Source: Ruminococcaceae bacterium YAD3003
GTDB lineage: Bacteria; Bacillota; Clostridia; Saccharofermentanales; Saccharofermentanaceae
Assembly (NCBI GenBank): GCA_900107185.1
Contig: FNPA01000001.1
Span: forward strand, 62,001 to 126,000
DNA length: 64,000 nucleotides
Direction: 5' to 3'
The translations under genes and the position numbers were made by a program. The notes under the pieces are model-generated. The model was not told the origin of the DNA and made no database searches. It saw only the letters and a program-made list of their open reading frames with translations. Below, piece by piece: positions 7,889 through 15,058 of the stretch. Position 1 is the first letter of the stretch. Each line of letters begins with the position of its first letter.

Positions 7889-7934
7889 CAAGAAAAAGGG
7901 GATATTTAAGTCTGAAAAGGCTAAGCAGGAACAG

Positions 7935-10400
7935 TTATTGTTGCGGTATAAACAAACTGTCTAACGCACTGTATACCCAACGCGGATTGTCTGCAGAGTA
8001 GTAGGTGTTGTACTCGTTTACAAAGTCAACTCTTATAATATTGCCTTCATAATCTTTAATATCAATGTATTCGGAAACATTAACGTAAACAGGAATAGCT
8101 AATTCTCCCGCGGAGATCGTTTTCTCTTCATCAGTCACTCTTCCGTCCCTGACAACAAAACCCGTTACCGGTTTTGTCACCGTAAGACTGGTAATCGGAA
8201 AGAGTTCACATTCATTATCTGACGGCTCCATCAAACCTCCGGAACACATTCTGTAGTTTCTGGATAAACTTAAATAACTTCCATAAGGTGTGTCTTCATA
8301 GCAGAATATCTCGTTTGTACTCGTAACGCTCCTTACGATTAATCCTTCACAGACACCGACAAAAGTTATTGAATCGTCAGTTACCCTGTAAACATCCAGG
8401 TCGCAGGCCTCAGATGAGCCGATTTCACGGGTCAGTGCAACATACAGATATACTTCTCCGTCTACCTTTGCCAGGTAAGCCGTGTTCAGGTACATGCTAG
8501 GAAAACTGTTCCTGACGCTCAGCTCATAGACCTTACCGTTATATATGACCTTGATCCTGTCACTTGCTGAAGCCGTAATGTCGAAAGAGCCGTACATGCA
8601 GTCAAGCTGGGGATTTCTGAATTTTCCGTCAAACGTAAATATGGTTCCTTCCTGCATCTCAGTGATCGAAGGCTTCGTCTCGACCGGAACAGGCGTCGGT
8701 GAAACCGTAGGTGTCGCACTGGGAGTAGCCGTAGGAGTAGCAGTTACTTCCGGTGTGTTATTGGCATTTGCTGACCCTGTTCCTCTCGCAGGAATGTTTC
8801 CTGACTGAAGGATGTCTGTCATCTCCCAATAACTCAAGATGCCAATTACCGGAGTCATTCCATCCGGACAGAAAACAGTCATGAACTCGTCCATTGAAGC
8901 TGATACGCCGTCAACATAATAAACAGGATAATCCTCTACACCAGTTCTGACCGGATCGTCACCGTTGATCAGACCGTCCATTGTGTAGATCTCGCTGTTT
9001 ACCCATTCAACATCTGTCTCCATGTTGCGGTAACACAGGTAATCTTTGCAGGGCAGATAATTGTAAGCCTCATAACCGCTGCCGAAATAAACTGCTCCTT
9101 CGAATACGGGAACTACGACTCCATCCTTAAATGTATAGAGGTTGACTTCATGCGCATCATTTCCGCTGCTGAGTGTCTTCTCTATAACAAGTTCCGGGAT
9201 CATGTCGTCATTTACGTAGATCAGATCATATTTGAAATTGTTCTTGTTCTGACCGGTCTTTTCGATCAGCTCGAGATAAGCTTCCTCATATTTTCCGGAA
9301 TTGCTGCTCTCTTCTGAGGTTTCAGATGAACTTTCACTTGATGCAGCTTTTTCGGAAGTTTCAGGAGTTACTACAGGAGCTTCTTTCTCCCAGTTTCTGT
9401 GATTAACAGAAGCTGCTGATACCAGCAAAGCAAAGACAAGCGTAACTGCAACTGAAACGATCTGGACCGCTACGGATGTGATCTTGCTGTTAAGCAGGTT
9501 CTTGATCCTGAGTTTGGTCTCCATTCCGCCGAATCTCAGTCCGCTGAAAGCAGTGCTCTGCATAAACGCTCCGCCGCTGTCAGCGGCAGCATGTCTTACC
9601 AGGGACTTGCAGTATTCCTTTACCATGGACAGGTCGAAATTACTTGTCGTCTCTTCATCGACACGCATCTCGATATCTGCGCAAAGCATGAAAAATGCAA
9701 GCCATACCAACGGATTAAACCAGTGGATGCAGAGTACGATATAGCTTAAGAGTTTTGTAAGTCCGTCTTTGTACTTGATGTGGGTCCATTCGTGATTAAG
9801 AACGTATTCCCTCTCATCGTCATCCATGTTGATCGGAAAGAATATCTTAGGATTGATAACGCCGACAACAAAAGGCGAATCAATGTCATTTGCCATGTAG
9901 TATCTGCCGTCAAATGAACGTGAACTCCATCTGGCCTTTGAATAGAAGATTGCATATCTTACTGCAGAAAAAACGAGCATGCCTGCCGTAATAGCGAGCC
10001 AGATATATGGAATAACCGTCTTAAAAGTTACATTGGAAGTCTTTGTTTCGGGCTGGGTATTATCAGCAACTGTTTCTACATCGGTAACAGCTGCCGTGTC
10101 TGCTGTTTCTGCCGGCACCGTTTCCCTGACCGTGGTTATCTCACGAAGTCTCGTCTCAGGATCGTACACCTGGGTCTCTGAAACTGCGCTCTCTTTAACG
10201 AAGAACTGTCCAAAATTAAGAATGCTTGTCGGCGAATTGAAATTGAACGGAATTATAAGCCTTATCGCAACTACGGCCCAGAAAAGGATCAAAATCTTCT
10301 TCGGGCAACTCTTAAATATGAGTCTGAACAGGAGAACTGCTAATATGGCGATGCTGCCATATAAGCTCATCTCCACGACTCTCGAAAACACTTCACCCAT
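7935..10400 (-). CDS. BlaR1/MecR1-like M56 metallopeptidase sensor with a novel extracellular region
   Basis: An 821-residue membrane protein. The N-terminal half has four likely membrane helices (about residues 10-28, 38-52, 128-150 and 300-325). The M56 zinc peptidase motif HEWTH (about residue 205) and the downstream CADIEMRVDEET follow BlaR1 order. In BlaR1 the outer C-terminal domain is a penicillin-binding sensor; here it is replaced. After a Ser/Glu linker comes a domain (about 365-510) with YDLIYVNDDMIPELVIE, common in clostridial lipoproteins. A Thr/Pro linker (TPTATPSATP) follows, then one copy of the domain found twice in the lipoprotein at 5809. It starts 37 bases after the BlaI-like gene in the same operon. 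By analogy, ligand binding outside should trigger cleavage of the repressor; the ligand is unknown. Confidence 0.88.
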   Translation of the reverse strand: MGEVFSRVVEMSLYGSIAILAVLLFRLIFKSCPKKILILFWAVVAIRLIIPFNFNSPTSILNFGQFFVKESAVSETQVYDPETRLREITTVRETVPAETADTAAVTDVETVADNTQPETKTSNVTFKTVIPYIWLAITAGMLVFSAVRYAIFYSKARWSSRSFDGRYYMANDIDSPFVVGVINPKIFFPINMDDDEREYVLNHEWTHIKYKDGLTKLLSYIVLCIHWFNPLVWLAFFMLCADIEMRVDEETTSNFDLSMVKEYCKSLVRHAAADSGGAFMQSTAFSGLRFGGMETKLRIKNLLNSKITSVAVQIVSVAVTLVFALLVSAASVNHRNWEKEAPVVTPETSEKAASSESSSETSEESSNSGKYEEAYLELIEKTGQNKNNFKYDLIYVNDDMIPELVIEKTLSSGNDAHEVNLYTFKDGVVVPVFEGAVYFGSGYEAYNYLPCKDYLCYRNMETDVEWVNSEIYTMDGLINGDDPVRTGVEDYPVYYVDGVSASMDEFMTVFCPDGMTPVIGILSYWEMTDILQSGNIPARGTGSANANNTPEVTATPTATPSATPTVSPTPVPVETKPSITEMQEGTIFTFDGKFRNPQLDCMYGSFDITASASDRIKVIYNGKVYELSVRNSFPSMYLNTAYLAKVDGEVYLYVALTREIGSSEACDLDVYRVTDDSITFVGVCEGLIVRSVTSTNEIFCYEDTPYGSYLSLSRNYRMCSGGLMEPSDNECELFPITSLTVTKPVTGFVVRDGRVTDEEKTISAGELAIPVYVNVSEYIDIKDYEGNIIRVDFVNEYNTYYSADNPRWVYSALDSLFIPQQ

Positions 10401-10437
10401 CTCTTATTCCCTCAGTAATTGTCCCTAAAGAAGAACC

Positions 10438-10803
10438 TTATTCCTCAGTGTGTTCCTCGATCATGTCGATAAGTCTTGCAGCATCCTCCTTGCTCATCTT
10501 TTTGCCGTTGCCAAGGAAGGCATTTACGAACATGGGAAGTGATCCCTTGAAGTTCTTTGTAACGAGCTCCTCGCTCTGTTGCTGCTGCATCTGCTCGCGG
10601 CCGACAATGAATGTGATCATGGACTTCTCGTTCCTGATAAAGCCCTTGTCAGCCAGTCTCTTCAGCATCGTATAAACGGTTGTCTTCTTCCAGCCGTGGA
10701 TCATCTCGCACATGTTGGAGAGTTCACCTGATGCTATCGGTGCGTATTCCCAAATAAGCTCCATAAGCTTATATTCGCTGTCACCAATTGTATTTTCGCC
10801 CAT
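10438..10803 (-). CDS. BlaI/MecI family transcriptional repressor
   Basis: A 121-residue protein with the typical winged helix of BlaI/MecI (GDSEYKLMELIWEYAPIAS, then WKKTTVYTMLKRLADKGFI). The C-terminal half forms the helical dimerisation part that BlaR1-type peptidases cleave. It should bind the TACA-N2-TGTA operators seen at its own promoter and at the lipoprotein promoter. The ATG lies 10 bases after GAGG. It is followed directly by the M56 sensor gene, the usual repressor-sensor pairing. No beta-lactamase gene is present, so the signal is probably not a classical beta-lactam response. Confidence 0.92.
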   Translation of the reverse strand: MGENTIGDSEYKLMELIWEYAPIASGELSNMCEMIHGWKKTTVYTMLKRLADKGFIRNEKSMITFIVGREQMQQQQSEELVTKNFKGSLPMFVNAFLGNGKKMSKEDAARLIDMIEEHTEE

Positions 10804-10834
10804 ATATATATTTCCTCATTCTGTTATTTGCTAA

Positions 10835-10863
10835 ATTCTACGCGTGTAGAACGCGCCTGTCAA
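10835..10863 (-). promoter_or_regulatory. Autoregulated promoter of the repressor-sensor operon with operator (site 5)
   Basis: On the minus strand: TTGACA (plus 10858-10863), a 17-base spacer and TAGAAT (plus 10835-10840). The operator TTCTACGCGTGTAGAA (10836-10851) sits at the same place over the -10 box as site 3 at the lipoprotein promoter. Confidence 0.88.
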
Positions 10864-10917
10864 CTTTGTGATATCTCCCTTTTGTGTTAACTTACAGATA
10901 AAGAAAGGGGCACGCTT

Positions 10918-12303
10918 ATGAAATACGATAACGACAGATTGGGAGCGGCATTAAAGCTCTATTTGGGTTCTGATCCATTACCGATGCATATGCCGGGCGG
11001 CAAACGCAATCCCGACTTCGTATCACAGGCGTTCATGCGTGACATCACGGAGATCGGAGGATTCGATAATCTCCATGCGCCCGAGGGTCTTCTGAAGGAC
11101 ATGGAAGACTGCGCAGCATCCGTGTGGAAAGCCAGGAATGCATTCCTGTCAGTTAACGGTTCTTCTGCCCTGATCCTCGCAGCTATCTGGAGCGCAGCGA
11201 TCCAGAATCCGGGAACAAAGATCCTGGTAGCCATGAACTGCCATCTGGCAGTATGGAATGCGATTGAACTTACGGGTTCTTCTATTGTTCCGCTGATGCC
11301 GGCATTCGACCCGGAGCTCCCTTTCGCAGGTCACATATCAGCCTCCGACATTGAAAAGAATCTCGCGAGAGACCCTTCGATAAAGACTGTTGTAATCACT
11401 TCGCCTACATACGAAGGTGTTTTGTCCGACACGGATGAGATCTTCCGCATTACGAGAAAATACGACGCGATCCTTATTACCGACAGCGCTCACGGCGCCC
11501 ACCTGGGCCTCGATGACAGTTTCTTCGGTCCTGATGCAAAGGGCGACCTGGTTATCAAGAGTCTTCATAAGACACTCTCGTCACCTACACAGACGGCAGT
11601 CATGCTCCTTCACGAAGGCTGCCCTATCGATGTATCCCTGATAAGAAGAGGCCTTGATATTTTCGAGACATCGAGCCCTTCCTATATTCTCCTTCAGGGC
11701 ATTTCGAAATGCCTTGCACAGATCAACTCGAAAGGTCCGGAGATCCTTAAGCCGTGGGAAAACGCCATAACTTATGCCGAGAGCAGCCTCAGCTCATTAA
11801 GGAACTTCAAACTCTGGCAGGCGCCTGTCAGGGAGAGGTCTAAATTCGTTCTGATGGGCAGAGGCAATTATCTGTTCGAGTATTTAAGAGGAACATTCAA
11901 TATCGAATGCGAAGCCAGCTTCCCTTCCCACCTGATCGCCATGACAGGCATCGGTGATACAGAAGAAACACTCAAGAGGTTCTGTGATGCGGTAATCACT
12001 ACCGACAATGCAATGGACGGACAATATATACCGTCTGAATTCATAACGAGGCCGTTCCCGAAGTTCGCAATCACACTTCAGGAAGCATCCAAAAAGCGCC
12101 TCAAATCAGTAGATCTCGAACCAGAATTCGCAATCGGTCTCCCGAGCAGCGAGTTCATTTACGGCTACCCGCCGGGAATCCCTCTGCTTATGCCCGGCGA
12201 AGTCATCACGGAAGATATCGTAAAAATCCTTTCGAGAAGCGATATAAGGCTCATGCTGGGCGGCGGAAGGCCCTATCAGGGACTGATACCCGTATTGCCT
12301 TGA
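10918..12303 (+). CDS. Orn/Lys/Arg decarboxylase family PLP enzyme (YaaO/SpeA-like)
   Basis: A 461-residue fold-type I PLP enzyme, the length of the short Gram-positive arginine/lysine decarboxylases. The start MHMPGGKRN is the family opening. A PLP-contact motif is ITDSAHGAHLGL (about residue 185), and the Schiff-base lysine lies in VIKSLHKTLSSPTQTAV (about residue 222). The C-terminal small domain ends GYPPGIPLLMPGE, also diagnostic. It would decarboxylate a basic amino acid in polyamine formation; which one cannot be told. AAAGGGG precedes the ATG by about 8 bases. It lies only 57 bases before the SCIFF peptide gene and may share its transcript, though no functional link is known. Confidence 0.88.
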   Translation: MKYDNDRLGAALKLYLGSDPLPMHMPGGKRNPDFVSQAFMRDITEIGGFDNLHAPEGLLKDMEDCAASVWKARNAFLSVNGSSALILAAIWSAAIQNPGTKILVAMNCHLAVWNAIELTGSSIVPLMPAFDPELPFAGHISASDIEKNLARDPSIKTVVITSPTYEGVLSDTDEIFRITRKYDAILITDSAHGAHLGLDDSFFGPDAKGDLVIKSLHKTLSSPTQTAVMLLHEGCPIDVSLIRRGLDIFETSSPSYILLQGISKCLAQINSKGPEILKPWENAITYAESSLSSLRNFKLWQAPVRERSKFVLMGRGNYLFEYLRGTFNIECEASFPSHLIAMTGIGDTEETLKRFCDAVITTDNAMDGQYIPSEFITRPFPKFAITLQEASKKRLKSVDLEPEFAIGLPSSEFIYGYPPGIPLLMPGEVITEDIVKILSRSDIRLMLGGGRPYQGLIPVLP

Positions 12304-12360
12304 CGGTTTAGGACTTGCAAAGTATAATTCACATATTATAAAAAAGGGAGATTACTTACT

Positions 12361-12507
12361 ATGACAAGAATCGTTACAGTTGAGACAAGAGATCTCGAGA
12401 AGTCAGCTAAGGAAGGCGGATGCGGCGAGTGCCAGACATCATGCCAGTCAGCATGCAAGACATCTTGTGGTGTTGCTAACCAGCCTTGCGAGCAGCTTTC
12501 TAAATAA
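12361..12507 (+). CDS. scfA: Ranthipeptide precursor SCIFF (six cysteines in forty-five)
   Basis: This 48-residue gene is short but clear. It starts MTRIVTVETRDLEKSAKEGG, the SCIFF leader. The core holds six cysteines in the spacing C-x2-C-x3-C-x3-C-x3-C-x6-C (GGCGECQTSCQSACKTSC ... PC). In known members the radical SAM maturase links cysteine sulfur to the side-chain carbon (beta or gamma) of nearby residues. AGGGAG precedes the ATG by about 10 bases. A terminator-like hairpin separates it from the maturase gene, 71 bases downstream; partial read-through would make more precursor than enzyme. The natural role is still uncertain; a link to quorum-type signalling has been proposed for the class. 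Confidence 0.95.
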   Translation: MTRIVTVETRDLEKSAKEGGCGECQTSCQSACKTSCGVANQPCEQLSK

Positions 12508-12529
12508 GAGAGTCTTATTCTGAAATTTT

Positions 12530-12559
12530 AAGGTCTCATTTTACGTGGGACCTTTTTTT
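12530..12559 (+). terminator. Attenuating terminator between SCIFF precursor and maturase
   Basis: Stem AAGGTCTCA (12530-12538) / TGGGACCTT (12546-12554) with one G-T pair, followed by seven T. Its place between precursor and modifying enzyme suggests it sets their expression ratio. Confidence 0.8.
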
Positions 12560-12578
12560 ATGAAAATCGGGAGTTCCT

Positions 12579-13964
12579 ATGATCCACTGCTACCAGTTTG
12601 ACGGTCTTAACATCGTACTCGACTGCTACTCGGGTTCTATTCACATGGTTGATAAAGTCGCATATGACATGATCCAATGGTATGAGACTGAACCCGCTGA
12701 AGAAGTAATCGAAAAGGCAATCGCCAAGCACGGCATCACGAGAGATGACGCGCAGGAATGCATTGCTGATATCGACGACCTCAAGACAGCTGGCAAGCTC
12801 TATGCCCCTGACAAGTACGAGCATCTGGCCAAGGACTTCCGTAAGAAGAACATCAAGATCAAGGCTTTGTGCCTTCACGTTGCACACACATGCAACCTCA
12901 ACTGCTCTTATTGCTTCGCGAGCCAGGGTAAATACCACGGCGAACGTGCAATCATGAGCTATGAGGTTGGTAAGAGAGCGATTGATTTCCTTATCGAGAA
13001 CTCCGGCTTCCACAAGAATCTTGATATCGACTTCTTCGGCGGCGAGCCCCTCATGAACTGGGACGTCTGCAAGCAGCTCGTTGCCTACGGCCGTGAGCAG
13101 GAGAAGATCCACAACAAGAATATCCGTTTCACACTTACAACCAACGGTGTTCTCTTAGACGATGAAGTTACCGAATTTGCCAACAAGGAAATGCATAATG
13201 TCGTTCTTTCACTGGATGGCCGTAAGGAAGTAAACGACCGTTTCCGTGTCGACTATGCAGGCAACGGTTCATATGACAGGATCGTTCCTAACTTCCAGAA
13301 GTTCGTAGCAAAGAGAGGCAACCTCAGCTACTACATGAGAGGTACCTTCACCCACTACAACATTGATTTCGTAAACGATATTAAGCAGATGCTGGATCTC
13401 GGATTTAATGAGCTCTCAATGGAGCCGGTCGTTACAGATCCTTCGAGCCCTTCTGCGATCACAAAGGAAGACCTGCCGGTTGTTTTCGAGCAGTATGAAG
13501 AACTCGCAAGACTTATGGTTGAGCGTTACAACGAAGGCAGACCGTTCACTTTCTACCACTATATGCTCGATCTCACATGCGGACCCTGCATCTACAAAAG
13601 AATCGCCGGTTGTGGTTCAGGCACAGAATATCTGGCCGTTACACCCTGGGGTGACCTCTACCCCTGCCACCAGTTCGTTGGTGACGAAGCATACAAGATG
13701 GGTTCCATTTATGACGGAGTTCAGAATCTTGAGCTCCGCGATAAATTCGCTTCATGCAACGCTTACAGCCGTCCTGAGTGCAAGGACTGCTGGGCAAAGC
13801 TCTACTGCTCCGGCGGTTGCGCTGCCAATTCTTATCACGCATCAGGCGATATCAACGGCATCTACGAGATGGGCTGCGATATCTTCCGCAAACGCATCGA
13901 GTGCGCAATAGCGGTCAAGCTCTTAACTTCAGGCCTGGAACAGCCCGGACAAAAAGAAGAATAA
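12579..13964 (+). CDS. scfB: SCIFF thioether maturase, radical SAM/SPASM enzyme
   Basis: A 461-residue enzyme. Residues 1-85 form a PqqD-like peptide recognition domain. The radical SAM domain follows with HTCNLNCSYCFASQGKY (CxxxCxxC cluster site, about residues 104-115) and FFGGEPLMNW. The C-terminal SPASM region has many cysteines (CGPCIYKRIAGCGSG, LYPCHQFVG, RPECKDCWAKLYCSGGC), binding two extra iron-sulfur clusters. Length and motifs match the clostridial SCIFF maturase (CteB-like), which makes sulfur-to-side-chain-carbon thioether links in the SCIFF peptide encoded just upstream. The ATG follows GGGAG. A bidirectional terminator ends the unit. No transporter or protease for the peptide is adjacent, as is usual for this family. 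Confidence 0.95.
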   Translation: MIHCYQFDGLNIVLDCYSGSIHMVDKVAYDMIQWYETEPAEEVIEKAIAKHGITRDDAQECIADIDDLKTAGKLYAPDKYEHLAKDFRKKNIKIKALCLHVAHTCNLNCSYCFASQGKYHGERAIMSYEVGKRAIDFLIENSGFHKNLDIDFFGGEPLMNWDVCKQLVAYGREQEKIHNKNIRFTLTTNGVLLDDEVTEFANKEMHNVVLSLDGRKEVNDRFRVDYAGNGSYDRIVPNFQKFVAKRGNLSYYMRGTFTHYNIDFVNDIKQMLDLGFNELSMEPVVTDPSSPSAITKEDLPVVFEQYEELARLMVERYNEGRPFTFYHYMLDLTCGPCIYKRIAGCGSGTEYLAVTPWGDLYPCHQFVGDEAYKMGSIYDGVQNLELRDKFASCNAYSRPECKDCWAKLYCSGGCAANSYHASGDINGIYEMGCDIFRKRIECAIAVKLLTSGLEQPGQKEE

Positions 13965-13969
13965 AAAAC

Positions 13970-13998
13970 AAAGGTCACTTTTGGAAAGTGACCTTTTT
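13970..13998. terminator. Bidirectional terminator after the SCIFF maturase
   Basis: Perfect 12-bp stem AAAGGTCACTTT (13970-13981) / AAAGTGACCTTT (13985-13996), 3-base loop, flanked by A and T runs, between convergent genes. Confidence 0.9.
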
Positions 13999-14021
13999 AA
14001 TTGCTGTAATTCTTCATCTCA

Positions 14022-14906
14022 TTACATCGGGGCATTTATTCCGATGAATACATAATCATCAACATTCTCGTCATCACCAAACGGTTCAGGAGGTGTGAAG
14101 TACGGATCGTCATCTGCGAGTACTTCATCTATAGGTCTGTTGGTATCATTAGCGACATATACGAACATGAGAATTCCGTCATAGCCTTCAGGTACAACAA
14201 AGTATGAAGTTGAATTGATCTGTACTGTATACTGCTGAAGGATGTAGCCGTCATTTGTTGACGTGCTGGAACTCTCGAGCACTTCATCCTCACGGTATTC
14301 GTAATAAGAAACATCATAACTCTTACCGTTATATACGACCGTTCCTGTTACGCTGAAGCTGTCGATCTGTGTAGACAGGTTGATCGTCGGTATGATGGTT
14401 CCCGTATAGAAATCGAGATAACCTACTCCGTGATAAGAGAAGAATGATCTGCTGACATAAGGAGGCTCCTTAGAGCATATTGGGAAAATCTGTGAATAAA
14501 CAACCTCATAAACGATATAGCCCTCTTTGCTAGCATCAAAGACGGTTACTGTCGGTCTCTTAAGTGTTGCTACATAGTTCAGGTTCTCATTTACGAGATT
14601 ATTGCCGCCGTCAAATGCATAATCGCAGAAGAAGTTTCTGATGGAACCGTCTGACATGCGGAGGTTCTGGCTGGCACCCCAAGCCTCAGAAAAATTATTG
14701 ACGCGGTATTCGCCAAATGTTTCAGTAGCATCAACAGGCGGGAGGTTCGACAGATCGAAAACAGGTCTTACCTCTTCTGATGTCTCATGAGTAGTCTCAT
14801 CTGTTTCATCACCAAATGGGCTTACCCTGCCATTGCCCGTATTACAAGCAGTCACAGTCAGTAAGAGAGCTGAAACTAATAAAACTGTAACCAAACTCTT
14901 TTTCAT
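14022..14906 (-). CDS. Predicted lipoprotein of unknown function
   Basis: A 294-residue protein. It has a clear lipoprotein signal peptide (MKKSLVTVLLVSALLLTVTAC, lipobox TVTAC at about residue 21), then a Thr/Glu/Asp-rich tether (about residues 22-60). The rest is a beta-rich extracellular domain with motifs such as DGSIRNFFCDYAFDG and TGTVVYNGKSYDVSYYEY. I do not recognise the family. AAAGGGA lies 6 bases before the ATG. A TATAAT box on the minus strand near 14958 may be its promoter. It stands alone between two convergent or tandem units. It does not carry the repeat domain of the proteins at 5809 and 7935. Confidence 0.8.
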   Translation of the reverse strand: MKKSLVTVLLVSALLLTVTACNTGNGRVSPFGDETDETTHETSEEVRPVFDLSNLPPVDATETFGEYRVNNFSEAWGASQNLRMSDGSIRNFFCDYAFDGGNNLVNENLNYVATLKRPTVTVFDASKEGYIVYEVVYSQIFPICSKEPPYVSRSFFSYHGVGYLDFYTGTIIPTINLSTQIDSFSVTGTVVYNGKSYDVSYYEYREDEVLESSSTSTNDGYILQQYTVQINSTSYFVVPEGYDGILMFVYVANDTNRPIDEVLADDDPYFTPPEPFGDDENVDDYVFIGINAPM

Positions 14907-15007
14907 ATACTATCCCTTTGCGACTATTATCCCTTCTGTCACTATTATTTGATTATAACATCCAAAGGAGTCTCTTAAAATATGGCGCCCTGTTTTGCCT
15001 TATTTCT

Positions 15008-15039
15008 AAAAAAGGCGGCCGCTATATGTGACCGCCTTT
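15008..15039 (-). terminator. Terminator of the ABC exporter operon
   Basis: Minus-strand stem AAAGGCGG / CCGCCTTT (plus 15011-15018 and 15032-15039) with a T run made by the A tract at 15008-15013. Confidence 0.85.
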
Positions 15040-15058
15040 ATTTAGGTTTTTCTTTGTT

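Noticed and set aside
8660-8760. Repetitive bases that look like a short tandem repeat
   Set aside because: They encode the Thr/Pro linker of the sensor protein, an ordinary low-complexity tether.
9979-10428. 149-codon open frame on the plus strand opposite the M56 sensor
   Set aside because: Shadow of membrane-helix coding in the sensor gene; no ribosome binding site.
12558-13112. 184-codon open frame on the minus strand inside the SCIFF maturase gene
   Set aside because: It is antisense to a clear radical SAM gene whose motifs are intact; no ribosome binding site or protein family is visible.
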